Assembly: GCA_964034945.1 (NCBI GenBank)
Contig: OZ035962.1
Location: 70,586,774 to 70,650,773, forward strand
Length of the DNA: 64,000 bases
Reading direction: 5' to 3'
Origin: Chrysopilus asiliformis
Taxonomy: Eukaryota > Arthropoda > Insecta > Diptera > Rhagionidae
The notes under the pieces were generated by a model. That model was not told where the DNA came from. It made no database searches and saw only the letters and a program-made list of their open reading frames with translations. Position 1 is the first letter of the stretch. Each line of letters starts with the position of its first letter. Below, one piece after another: positions 34,781 through 44,319 of the stretch. The position numbers and the translations under genes are program-made.

Positions 34781-37700
34781 TTAATATTTAATTCCTAATT
34801 TTTCTACAAACAATTTATGTTTATTCTTTGATAATATTTTAGTTAGTAAGTCGGCAATCATCTCGTCTGTACGTATGTATTGTAGATCTATTAATCCTTT
34901 ATCGTAGATCTCACGTATGTAATGATGCCGAACATCGATGTGTTTTGTTCTAGGATGAAAGTTTGAACTACGCACTAGTTGCTGTGATCCTTGGTTGTCA
35001 CTTTGTATAACAATTGGCTTCGAAACCATTTCTTTGAAACCAATTTCAAGTAGAAGACTTCGCAAGTACATTGACTCCCGTGTCGCTTGCGATAGAGCCA
35101 TATACTCTGCTTCGGTACTGCTGAGAGCCACAGATGGTTGCTTCTTTGACTCCCATGATATCGCCGCTCCCGCCAGAAGAAACGCAAAACCCGTATAAGA
35201 ACGCCGATCGATGCCACAGCTTCCCCAGTCTGCATCAACAAATGCTGTTAGTTGTTGTCCCGTTTTTCGGTAAGTTAACTGGGCCTTCATCGTGCTGCTC
35301 AGGTATCGCAGAAGATGCTTGGCAGCTACAAGGTGCTCCTGATGTGGATTTGAGTTAAACTGCGCCAACTTCCTAACGGCATGTGAAATATCCAATCGCG
35401 TCGTGGTTGCCAAATATATTAATGATCCCATTAATGATTGATATTGTCCAGCATCCACCGTTGGACAATCGCCTTTCTCACATCTATCGAGGACAAAACT
35501 TGCGTTCAGCGGTGTGTAGCAAGGTTTACATTGCTCCATATGGTTTTTCCGCAATAAAGTTTTGATGTATTGCTCCTGACTTAAAGTGATGTTTCCTCGA
35601 TCTCCGTCTCGGCGAATGTGGATCCCGAGATAATGCGACAATTGACCTTTGTCAACAGTTTCGAACTCAGAACTTATCTGATCCTTTATCCTCTTGAGTG
35701 AGATAACGTTAGAGCACACAATTATCAAGTCGTCCACATACACGGCAATGACGTTAACATCTCCATCATTCTCAAGTATGTAAATGCAAGAATCTTCTTT
35801 GCATCTCTTAAACTTCATCGTTGCGAGTACTTCGTCGAGTTTACGGTTCCACTCTCTCCCGGATTGTCGCAAACCGTACAAAGATTTCTTGAGCTTGCAG
35901 ACTTTCGTAGGATAAACAGAATTAACGAAACCTTCAGGTTGTTTCATAAACACCTCTTCCTCTAGCTCACCATTGAGGTACGCAGAAGTTACGTCCATAT
36001 GATGGACTAAGAGTTCAAATTCCACAGCTAAAGCCAGAAGCAATCGGATATTAGAGTGACGAACTACGGGGGAAAATGTCTCGAAGTAGTCTACACCATA
36101 CTTTTGCGAATATCCTTTTGCTACAAGTCTGCATTTATAACGATCAATGGTACCATCGGGATTATGCTTGATGTTGAAAACCCATTTGCAACCAATTGCC
36201 CGACAATTCTTGGGCAATTCCACCAACGACCAAGTATTATTAGCTATCAAGGAATTGTACTCACTCTGCATTGCTTCTCGCCATTTTCGTCCATCTTTGC
36301 TTGACATAGCCTCAGCAACCGTCTCTGGAACTTTATTTACGCCTTCAATCGCTGCGCTTACAGTATGGAATCTCTTTACGGGTCTGCCCGGCTTTCCCGT
36401 ACGCTCTATCCTGGGACGTCCTCGGCCAAGTCGCACTGGTTCATCTGCAACATCTTGTGAAGTGCCGACTACGTGGTCGTTCTGCTCGCCCGCATCAGAC
36501 TCTTCACTTCCGCCATCCGAAAGTGAGTCAAACACCTCATTTTCGTCCTGAGAACTGGAGTCTGGATCGTTACGTCTCCCGCATCCACTGTCATCAGGCT
36601 CCAACGATTCGTCTGATGTACTGCTTCCCCTGCTTCTGCTATTTCTACGTTCAGTCAAACCACTCGCTGTACTGGTACCCTCACGTCCGCTGTTCCGTCT
36701 CATCGAACTCGCGATTCCAGCAAAGATATCATCCACAGGGACGCATTCAGTCTCTTTGGATGTAGTGCTGTTACTAGCCTTCAGGTCCTCGAAAAATATT
36801 ACATCACGACTTTTGATTATTTCTTTGAGGGTTGGATCAAACAGTCGGTATGCCTTTGATTCGTCGGAGTAGCCAACCAAGATGTACTCCTGCCCCTTTG
36901 GTTTCAACTTCGACGCACCAGGCCTCTTAGAAAGAGCGATAGCAACACTCCCGAAAGTTCGCAAATGCTGGACCGTTGGTTTCCTCCCTGTCCAAGCCTC
37001 GTACGGAGTCTTGGCCTTAATTGCAGACGTGGGTGAGCGATTTCTTAAATAGACCGCAGTATGGACCGCTTCTGCCCACATATTATCTGGCAATTTGGAC
37101 GATAAGAGCAGGCACCTAGCCATCTCCACCAATGTGCGGTTGCACCTTTCAGCAACACCATTTTGCTGAGGCGTATATTCGACTGTCAACTGTCGCCTGA
37201 TGCCACTTTCCGCCAAAAAACTCGAGAATTCCTTAGACAGGTACTCCTTGGCATTGTCGCTGCGAAGAACTTTGATCTTGTGGCCAGTTTGCAGTTCGGC
37301 CATAGCTTTGAAGTTCTTAAAAACACCAAAAATCTCGCTCCGAGCCCTTAAGAAGTACACGAAGATCATCCGAGTTTTGTTATCAACGAACGTACAGAAG
37401 TATCTAGCACCTCCTGCCGATGCGATCCGGATTGGGCCACAAATATCCGAGTGTATCAATTCCAATGGATTGTTGCTACAATGAAGAGAACTATTAGGAA
37501 ATGGTAACACGTGAATTTTACCTTTAGCGCAGGTGAGACATTCTAGCTTCTTGGGGACATTACTGATGTTCAGACCAACTACCATCTTTGTTTCTGCCAA
37601 CTCCTTCAAGCTCCTTCCGTTAAGATGCCCATACCGTTCGTGCCACCGCATTACCTCCGAATCCGCCTGCGTTGCACAAAATGACAGCTGTTGCTTCGGA

Positions 37701-38833
37701 TTGAACTTAACGGTGTACAGATCACCTCTTTTTATCGCCGTTAGCAGCATTTCACCTTTACCATCTCTTACAACAGCAGTATTTGCATGAAAATCAACCT
37801 TGCACGCACGTTGAGTGATTTTGCTCACCGATAGGAAATTGCCCTTTAGATCTGGCACGTACAAAACATTTTGAAGTGTTACGACACTGTGATCCGTTTC
37901 AATTGTCACTGCTCCAATTCCCTTTGCAACACATACTTTGTCGCTGGCCAGATGTATTAGTTGCTCCACACCAGTTCGTAGCGTTGAGAACAAATCCCTG
38001 TCGCAACACATATGCGACGTAGCGCCACTATCCAAACACCACTCTTTGGATCTCAAACTGGTTGTCTCGTTCATCATCAACAGCGCCGATCGTTTCTCCT
38101 GTGTGGGTTTCTTATTGTCCTTTTTCTTGTTGCCGTTTTGGCAATCCGACGCAAAGTGACCTTTCTGTCCGCAACTGTAACATTTCAGGTTTTCCCTGTT
38201 CTTCTTTTTGTTTTTCGCTTTGACTAACAAAGCCTGCTGATGATCGCCACCCGCTTGTGCCGAATCCTTGTTCACCCGCCTCTGTTCTTCTTCCGCGAGC
38301 TTTATTTTTAGATTCGCTAAAGTCGGTAGAGAATCTCGACTTTCTATAGCGACAACGAAGTTTTCGTAGGAATCGGGCAAGCTGCACAATAACATAATAG
38401 CCAAAAGCTCATCCGACAGAGATATGTCTATTTCTTTTAGCTTTTCCACTATTTCACAAAAAGAATTCACGTGGCCTACCATGGGATTGCCTTCTCGAAG
38501 TTTTGACTGCACCAACTGACGAAACAAAGAAACCTTTCGCGCCGGTCCGGATGGCTTGTAAATCTCTTTCAATTTATCCCAAGCCTCCTTTGAAGTTTTG
38601 CAATCCTTTATGTGCAAAATTTCAGATGTTTTTACACTAAGTAAAATCGTGGCGAGGGCCTTTTCGTCGCACAAATCCCAGGCAATGATTTCCTCTGGTT
38701 TTGTGCCCGCTTTTAGGTTTAAGCCGCTTGTGTATTGCCATAGATCGGAGTGCACTAAAATGCACTTCATCTGCACTGACCAAGAAGTATAATTTTCACT
38801 CCCCAACTTTTCTATATTATATAACGAACTCAT
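34781..38833 (-). CDS. copia-type Gag-Pol polyprotein, 1350 aa
   Basis: One frame encodes all domains in copia order. Residues 1-200 are Gag with a UBN2-like region. A CCHC zinc knuckle is at C218, C221, H226, C231. The aspartic protease motif DSGA is at 268-271. Integrase has the HHCC finger (H398, H403, C432, C435) and D463, D526, E562 with 35-residue D-E spacing. A serine-rich linker (700-800) leads to GRGRPR and KPGRPVKR (about 803-821), which resemble AT-hooks. Reverse transcriptase runs from about 850 to 1090 with YVDD at 1032-1035. RNase H follows, with D1200/D1202, E1241 and D1279. Integrase before RT places it in Ty1/copia. There are no frameshifts or stops. The leader is about 100 nt, and the stop lies about 110 nt before the polypurine tract. 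It acts in cytoplasmic particles and then in the nucleus. Confidence 0.96.
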   Translation of the reverse strand: MSSLYNIEKLGSENYTSWSVQMKCILVHSDLWQYTSGLNLKAGTKPEEIIAWDLCDEKALATILLSVKTSEILHIKDCKTSKEAWDKLKEIYKPSGPARKVSLFRQLVQSKLREGNPMVGHVNSFCEIVEKLKEIDISLSDELLAIMLLCSLPDSYENFVVAIESRDSLPTLANLKIKLAEEEQRRVNKDSAQAGGDHQQALLVKAKNKKKNRENLKCYSCGQKGHFASDCQNGNKKKDNKKPTQEKRSALLMMNETTSLRSKEWCLDSGATSHMCCDRDLFSTLRTGVEQLIHLASDKVCVAKGIGAVTIETDHSVVTLQNVLYVPDLKGNFLSVSKITQRACKVDFHANTAVVRDGKGEMLLTAIKRGDLYTVKFNPKQQLSFCATQADSEVMRWHERYGHLNGRSLKELAETKMVVGLNISNVPKKLECLTCAKGKIHVLPFPNSSLHCSNNPLELIHSDICGPIRIASAGGARYFCTFVDNKTRMIFVYFLRARSEIFGVFKNFKAMAELQTGHKIKVLRSDNAKEYLSKEFSSFLAESGIRRQLTVEYTPQQNGVAERCNRTLVEMARCLLLSSKLPDNMWAEAVHTAVYLRNRSPTSAIKAKTPYEAWTGRKPTVQHLRTFGSVAIALSKRPGASKLKPKGQEYILVGYSDESKAYRLFDPTLKEIIKSRDVIFFEDLKASNSTTSKETECVPVDDIFAGIASSMRRNSGREGTSTASGLTERRNSRSRGSSTSDESLEPDDSGCGRRNDPDSSSQDENEVFDSLSDGGSEESDAGEQNDHVVGTSQDVADEPVRLGRGRPRIERTGKPGRPVKRFHTVSAAIEGVNKVPETVAEAMSSKDGRKWREAMQSEYNSLIANNTWSLVELPKNCRAIGCKWVFNIKHNPDGTIDRYKCRLVAKGYSQKYGVDYFETFSPVVRHSNIRLLLALAVEFELLVHHMDVTSAYLNGELEEEVFMKQPEGFVNSVYPTKVCKLKKSLYGLRQSGREWNRKLDEVLATMKFKRCKEDSCIYILENDGDVNVIAVYVDDLIIVCSNVISLKRIKDQISSEFETVDKGQLSHYLGIHIRRDGDRGNITLSQEQYIKTLLRKNHMEQCKPCYTPLNASFVLDRCEKGDCPTVDAGQYQSLMGSLIYLATTTRLDISHAVRKLAQFNSNPHQEHLVAAKHLLRYLSSTMKAQLTYRKTGQQLTAFVDADWGSCGIDRRSYTGFAFLLAGAAISWESKKQPSVALSSTEAEYMALSQATRESMYLRSLLLEIGFKEMVSKPIVIQSDNQGSQQLVRSSNFHPRTKHIDVRHHYIREIYDKGLIDLQYIRTDEMIADLLTKILSKNKHKLFVEKLGIKY

Positions 38834-38934
38834 CTTTATAAAATATGAAAGCGCGTTTTATACTGAATTCACTTAACTTCTATTTTCAATTTCAAAAGTT
38901 CTAGAATACTACTTTCTTGGCACACCGAAGTTAA

Positions 38935-38948
38935 CTGGGCCCATAACC
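38935..38948 (-). other. copia primer-binding site (initiator tRNA-Met half)
   Basis: Directly after the 5' LTR, the minus strand reads GGTTATGGGCCCAG. This is complementary to the anticodon stem-loop of eukaryotic initiator tRNA-Met (CUGGGCCCAUAACC), not to its 3' end. Drosophila copia is known to prime from such a tRNA half. Confidence 0.9.
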
Positions 38949-39100
38949 TGTTAAGAGATCAATAGCTTGAAAGTTAAAATAAAACACAGTTGGGTTGCGA
39001 TTAATATAATGATTATTGGACGACGATTCAAGTCGAACTGAACAGATAGAATGGCTGTTAGTGTATTGTCGGTTATATTCTTTTGTTACAAATTCTAACA
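38949..39100 (-). repeat. copia 5' LTR
   Basis: 152 bp, TG...CA on the minus strand, the same as 34511-34662 as far as I can read. It should carry the promoter for the polyprotein transcript. Confidence 0.93.
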
Positions 39101-39323
39101 GAAAACACTAACAACAACAGGCAAATCCCAATCGTTACGATTACGATCGTATTCCATAATAGGCCACCTGTGTTAAAATGAATATTTAGCTCCGTAAAAT
39201 AAAAATGTAAAAATAACTCCGCGCTACGGTGTTAATTTTTTTCTGAATAGCACTGCGAGGTGCTTACTTTTAGCTATGTTTTGAGGCGGAGTTAATTCGT
39301 CCCCGGATTTTTTCGAGAGTGTA

Positions 39324-40851
39324 CAAATAAAAAACATTTGATTTTGAAGTATAAATCAGGTAAATCAAATGATGATTCTTGATTCTAGTACAAGCCCGAT
39401 TTCCCTCAACGTTTCCTTCAGCTTATTTTATCCATTGGCGTATAAGTATAAATAGCACAGGAACGTAGGTTTTGTATAAGAAGGACATGTGCTGTCCACA
39501 TCTGTGTGTATTAAGGAAAGTTAGGAAGATGCTCGAAAACAAGTTGTTACAAAAGAAAATTACTCAATATTTTGGCCCAAAATAAATAATCAATAAATTT
39601 AAAACTACTTTTTGCCATTTTAACTTACAGTGCTAGACCTTGAAATTTTCGGATTCACTATACCAAATTTCTACTGTATATTACTTTTGAGCAGTGGAAA
39701 ATTTCGATTTCCGCGTGAAATATTGTTTAGCTCAAAAGTAATTTAAATAACACCGTGATTTAAAAGATAACTTACATCCATTAGAAATGTACTACTTTTG
39801 ACCTTAAGCCATTATTAATTTGTACTTAAAACACGCAAAATAAATACACGAAGAGATTTTCTGTAACTGCCAGTGTTGTTCGTTAACATTTAATTATCAA
39901 ACTGATTTCCGTTACGCTACATTGTAATGTGAAGAACCTGAAAATGAAAGCAAAAAAATGATTATCTACTGATATTTATTTTATTAAGCGTCATAATAGA
40001 ATCATTACATTTTAGCCTGCTTAGATGTAACCTTTTTCGTATGGTAGATTAATGAAACTCACAGGGTTGGTTCCTTGCTCAAAAACCGAGTATTTGCTAA
40101 ATAAATTTTTTCAAAAATTGAAAAAAAACTTCATTTAGCAAAAGATCAAACTAGTGGATGACGTATTAATTTAACTGTGGCAAATGTTAGCGCCAATATT
40201 GGTTTACACCACAATTTTGTTTATGTAGATACTACATTATAGTACACTGGAAGGCAGGAAAACAAGTTTTAATGGAATTGAGCCCACGCCAGTAAAAATA
40301 AAAGTCCTTTAAGAAATACAACAAAAATAATTGAATTTTATTTTCCCTCATATTCGGAACAAGACGCAGTATATCTAAAGTCTTCGTATCAATAAATTTT
40401 CTGTTTTCGCTGGGTTTTGCGATTCCATTCAGAGTCCAGCATCAATTTCCATTTTCCTTCTTTTTTTTAATTCGCAAATAGCAATTTCTAATGTCAAATT
40501 TAATTTCTTTCGCTTGCATCAGTTGAAAAACTTGTACCTGTAATCCAACTTTATTGTAAACCAATCAGTTATTTAGTTTCTTCACTCGTTATGTTAAAAG
40601 GCTTTCATTTTCACTTTGACTGCATTCAAACGAAAATTGAATTAACGAAATTTTTTTTTTTTTTCATTGATCTTGTCTCTAACAAAAGGTCAAGATATTT
40701 TGAAGTGATGATATATAGCCATGATGTAATTGAAAATTTTTAACTCCACGAAAAAGGGAAGATGTTCAAATTTTTGTTTTTCCACAATATAACGAATCAG
40801 CATTGTGATAATAGTGCCAAAAAAATTTGGTTTTTTGGTACACAATAATTC
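39324..40851. other. Unassigned AT-rich stretch
   Basis: No gene, RNA or defined repeat end seen in this 1.5 kb. Confidence 0.5.
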
Positions 40852-40875
40852 GATATTAACAATTTTTTAACATAT

Positions 40876-41916
40876 CACCAGACAGCAGAGGACCTTGGCA
40901 ACGATACCACTAACGCTCTAGTTAAAACTTGTGTTGACTCAATCTCCCAACTCCCTTCTGATTTCTCTCCACAAGAGTTATGCAATTTCAAAGAACTGAA
41001 AGCCATTTTACGATCGCTTAAATCTCGAAAAGCTCCAGGAATCGATAAGATGCCAAACATTTTACTCAAATACCTTCCCCGTAAGGCAATTGTGATGCTC
41101 AATTTTATATATAATTCCTGCCTTAAAATGTCATACTTTCCGAATATATGGAAGAATGCAATAATAATAGCAATCCCAAAACCTGGTAAAGACCCAACGT
41201 CACCCAAAAATTATCGGCCTATCAGCTTACTTCCAGCTATTGGAAAAGTATTCGAGAAAATCATTCTTGCACGCCTACGAAAACTACTTGATGAACTAAA
41301 CATTATTCCAAATTTTCAGTTCGGTTTCCAATCTGAACTCTCAACAATCCACCAACTCCATAGAGTAGTCAAACATGTTAGAAACTCTTTAAACATGGGT
41401 CAATCTTGCGGCATGTGCACCATGGACATTGAAAAAGCATTTGACTCCGTCTGGCACGACGGACTTATCTATAAACTAAAGACACTTTCTTTCCCAATTT
41501 ACATGATAAAAATTATTGAGTCGTTTCTTCGAAACCGTAGTTTTTCGGTCAAAATTAACAATAGCGTTTCGGATATGAAGGAAATCCCGGCGGGAGTTCC
41601 CCAAGGTTCATGCCTAAGCCCTATCTTATTCAACATTTTTACCGCAGATATTCCTAAACTAAATGAATGTGAACTGGCTGCCTATGCAGATGACATTGGT
41701 ATCCTATCTTCGTCTGATAAACCCAGTGTTATCACTAAAAATCTTCAGATGCAAAGTCAATCGATTCAAGAATATTATAACTCCTGGAAAATCAAGATAA
41801 ACCAAAACAAAACTAACATTATTTATTTTTCACGTAAACGTTCAACCAAAAATCTACCCAGTTCTACTATCACACTGTTAGGCGAAAACATTGCATGGGT
41901 CGATAACATAAAATAC
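40876..41916 (+). pseudogene. Non-LTR reverse transcriptase, 5' part
   Basis: The open frame begins upstream of the first ATG (HQTAEDLGNDTT...), as expected of a truncated copy. RT landmarks, counted from the ATG at 41050, are: KPGKDPTSPKNYRPISLL (44-61), FGFQ (91-94), catalytic D126 in MDIEKAFDSVW, PQGS (184-187) and the YADD box at 212-215. The style fits the Jockey/CR1 side of non-LTR elements. The frame ends after VDNIKY, where the array is inserted; the same protein resumes at 43424 as NNIKYLGVYL. Only the insertion and the 5' truncation disable it; no internal stop is seen in this part. Confidence 0.9.
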
Positions 41917-43428
41917 GAAATGAACATTTGTTTTGTTTTTTAGCTTTGCCTTTATCAGTCGTGAAAGTTTTTTCTGTTAAACCTGAATTAGGTCCAGTGC
42001 AACTGTGGCACTGTGTTATCACCGTGAAGGTTCATGTTTGTTTCGGGCTCAGGGGAGTGACAAAGCCCTCGTCAGATAGAGTAGTGTCAACTCCTCCTGC
42101 TCTCCATTACAGAAATTGTTTTATTGGATGGATCATAGGAACTTACAAGAAGTTTATATATTCACCATCCGAATCAATTCGGCTATGCGAATTATTTTAG
42201 AAAATCTCCGGCTCGAGAATTATTATTATTGTTTGTGCATTTACTATTGCAAATGCGAATGGTTTTCGACTGTGATTCAAATGAAATGAACATTTGTTTT
42301 GTTTTTTTAGCTTTGCCTTTATCAGTCGTGAAAGTTTTTTCTGTTAAACCTGAATTAGGTCCAGTGCAACTGTGGCACTGTGTTATCACCGTGAAGGTTC
42401 ATGTTTGTTTCGGGCTCAGGGGAGTGACGAAGCCCTCGTCAGATAGAGTAGTGTCAACTCCTCCTGCTCTCCATTACAGAAATTGTTTTATTGGATGGAT
42501 CATAGGAACTTACAAGAAGTTTATATATTCACCATCCGAATCAATTCGGCTATGCGAATTATTTTAGAAAATCTCCGGCTCGAGAATTATTATTATTGTT
42601 TGTGCATTTACTATTGCAAATGCGAATGGTTTTCGACTGTGATTCAAATGAAATGAACATTTGTTTTGTTTTTTAGCTTTGCCTTTATCAGTCGTGAAAT
42701 AATTCTCGAGCCGGAGATTTTCTAAAATAATTCGCATAGCCGAATTGATTCGGATGGTGAATATATAAACTTCTTGTAAGTTCCTATGATCCATCCAATA
42801 AAACAATTTCTGTAATGGAGAGCAGGAGGAGTTGACACTACTCTATCTGACGAGGGCTTCGTCACTCCCCTGAGCCCGAAACAAACATGAACCTTCACGG
42901 TGATAACACAGTGCCACAGTTGCACTGGACCTAATTCAGGTTTAACAGAAAAAACTTTCACGACTGATAAAGGCAAAGCTAAAAAACAAAACAAATGTTC
43001 ATTTCATTTGAATCATAGTCGAAAACCATTCGCATTTGCAATAGTAAATGCACAAACAATAATAATAATTCTCGAGCCGGAGATTTTCTAAAATAATTCG
43101 CATAGCCGAATTGATTCGGATGGTGAATATATAAACTTCTTGTAAGTTCCTATGATCCATCCAATAAAACAATTTCTGTAATGGAGAGCAGGAGGAGTTG
43201 ACACTACTCTATCTGACGAGGGCTTCGTCACTCCCCTGAGCCCGAAACAAACATGAACCTTCACGGTGATAACACAGTGCCACAGTTGCACTGGACCTAA
43301 TTCAGGTTTAACAGAAAAAACTTTCACGACTGATAAAGGCAAAGCTAAAAAACAAAACAAATGTTCATTTCATTTGAATCACAGTCGAAAACCATTCGCA
43401 TTTGCAATAGTAAATGCACAAACAATAA
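41917..43428. repeat. Direct-plus-inverted array of a ~366-bp unit inserted in the RT gene
   Basis: Two full direct units (41917-42282, 42283-42649) and a 49-base third piece (42650-42698) are followed by an inverted piece lacking its first ~60 bases (42699-43005), a full inverted unit (43006-43371) and an inverted start (43372-43428). Units differ at only a few bases. ATAACATAAAATAC stands on both sides (41903-41916, 43425-43438); up to five bases at the right may belong to the unit, so the duplication is about 10-14 bp. Each unit opens the same 90-codon frame (FCFLALPLSVVKVF...), whose product I do not recognise. The class is unknown: foldback/Mutator-like, Penelope-like or a satellite insertion are candidates. 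Confidence 0.85.
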
Positions 43429-43843
43429 CATAAAATACCTTGGCGTTTACCTAGATAAAAAACTAACATTCCAGCATCATTGTGAACAAACCTGCTCTAA
43501 ACTGTCAAAATGTATTCGCATACTCTACCCACTAATAAATCGAAAGTCTAAACTCTCCACAGAAAATAAAATTTTATTATACAAAACGGTTATGCAACCA
43601 ATTTTAATGTATGGATCACCAATCTGGAATAAATGTGCTGCCGTTCATAAGAAGAAATTACAAATAATACAAAATAAATGCCTCAAAATTATTCTTAATA
43701 AACCTTTCGATTTTTCAACTAGGCTATTACATGAATTAGCCCAAATTGCCTTAGTTTCTAATTTAAGTCAAAAATTCGCAGATGATTTCGTGTCTAGATG
43801 CTCACGATCATTAAACCCATCAATTCTGTCGTTAATTAACTAA
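43424..43843 (+). pseudogene. Non-LTR reverse transcriptase, C-terminal part
   Basis: The frame reads NNIKYLGVYLDKKLTFQHH, then YPLINRKSKLSTENKILLYK, PILMYGSPIWNKC, HKKKLQIIQNKCLK and ends at a stop at 43841-43843. This is the thumb and carboxyl region of Jockey-type ORF2 and continues the frame broken at 41916. A 3' UTR follows. Confidence 0.88.
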
Positions 43844-44015
43844 CTACACAAGTGCTTATTTTATTTATTTATCTTTTGTTTTTAGTTTATTTTAGGGTTA
43901 GGATTAATTAAAGGTTTTCATACATTTTTTCCTTAAATTTATATAATAATTTTTCAACATTCAATTGCTATGCTACAGAAATGAAATAAAGTTGTAAAGA
44001 TCTGAAGATCTAAAC

Positions 44016-44224
44016 CAAGCATCATCAGCTAGTGGCTCGGCTGGCTCATCACACAGATTGGCTTTAACAGCGTAGCCCTATAATCGACCTTTTATTGTGT
44101 GCTGTAATGCTTGTGTGTTGCGGTTTCAACCGTGCTTTGGAGTTGGAATCGGTGCTGTATTTTAATGTGTAGTGGTTACAAATTTTGATTGTAAAGGAAG
44201 CGACAGTTACTTTGATGACCCCTG
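44016..44224. mobile_element. hAT MITE in the Jockey 3' UTR
   Basis: Ends CAAGCATCATCA and TGATGACCCCTG are imperfect inverted repeats, and the 8-bp duplication ATCTAAAC is exact (44008-44015, 44225-44232). It is 209 bp and noncoding. A right end of the same type ('actttgacgacccctg') lies at 56763-56778. Confidence 0.8.
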
Positions 44225-44319
44225 ATCTAAACTCTTAAATTAAATATCTCACTGTCAACCATTAATGTATAATATGTGAATAAAACTTAAACTTAAAACT
44301 TAAAATTTGATATTAACGG

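Larger units (their letters stand above)
34511..39100 (-). mobile_element. Ty1/copia LTR retrotransposon, apparently intact
   Basis: Two 152-bp LTRs (TG...CA) flank a single uninterrupted 1350-codon polyprotein, a primer site and a polypurine tract. The target duplication GAAAA is at 34506-34510 and 39101-39105. I found no difference between the two LTRs when reading them base by base, so insertion was recent. The total length of about 4.6 kb is usual for copia. Every part needed for autonomous transposition is visible. Confidence 0.95.
34395..39170. mobile_element. hAT-like palindromic MITE split by copia
   Basis: CAGGGGGTCTATTATGGAAT at the left pairs with the inverse at 39151-39170, continuing through 'cgtaatcgtaacgattggg' and 'tttgcctgttgttgttag'. 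The flanks GGTCAAAA and TGTTAAAA agree at 6 of 8 bases. The left side carries a tandem duplication of about 55 bases. Its centre resembles that of the palindrome at 55271-55390. The copia element inserted at GAAAA in its middle. Confidence 0.72.
33940..39321. mobile_element. CACTCTCG-terminal TIR element (outer shell of nest)
   Basis: CACTCTCGAAAAAAT occurs at the left and its exact inverse at the right, with TA on both sides (33938-33939, 39322-39323). Most of the span is two later insertions: the 34395-39170 MITE and, inside it, the copia element. What remains of the host element is about 600 bp, with repeated 'ggagtt' motifs and a tRNA-like segment. Confidence 0.7.
40861..44308 (+). mobile_element. 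Jockey-type non-LTR retrotransposon, 5'-truncated and twice interrupted
   Basis: The body runs from a truncated start to a tail of 'aataaaacttaaacttaaaa' type. GATATTAAC is found directly before (40852-40860) and after (44309-44317), a likely target duplication. The RT frame is split by the array at 41917-43428, and the 3' UTR by a hAT MITE at 44016-44224. Endonuclease and ORF1 are absent. Confidence 0.85.

Noticed and set aside
34975..38387. Many 60-134-codon frames opposite or overlapping the copia polyprotein
   Set aside because: They are shadows of the real minus-strand ORF.
41928..43360. Repeated 90-codon frames (FCFLALPLSVVKVF...) in the array
   Set aside because: Present in each unit, but with no motif, poor start context and no sign of selection visible; treated as part of the repeat unit.
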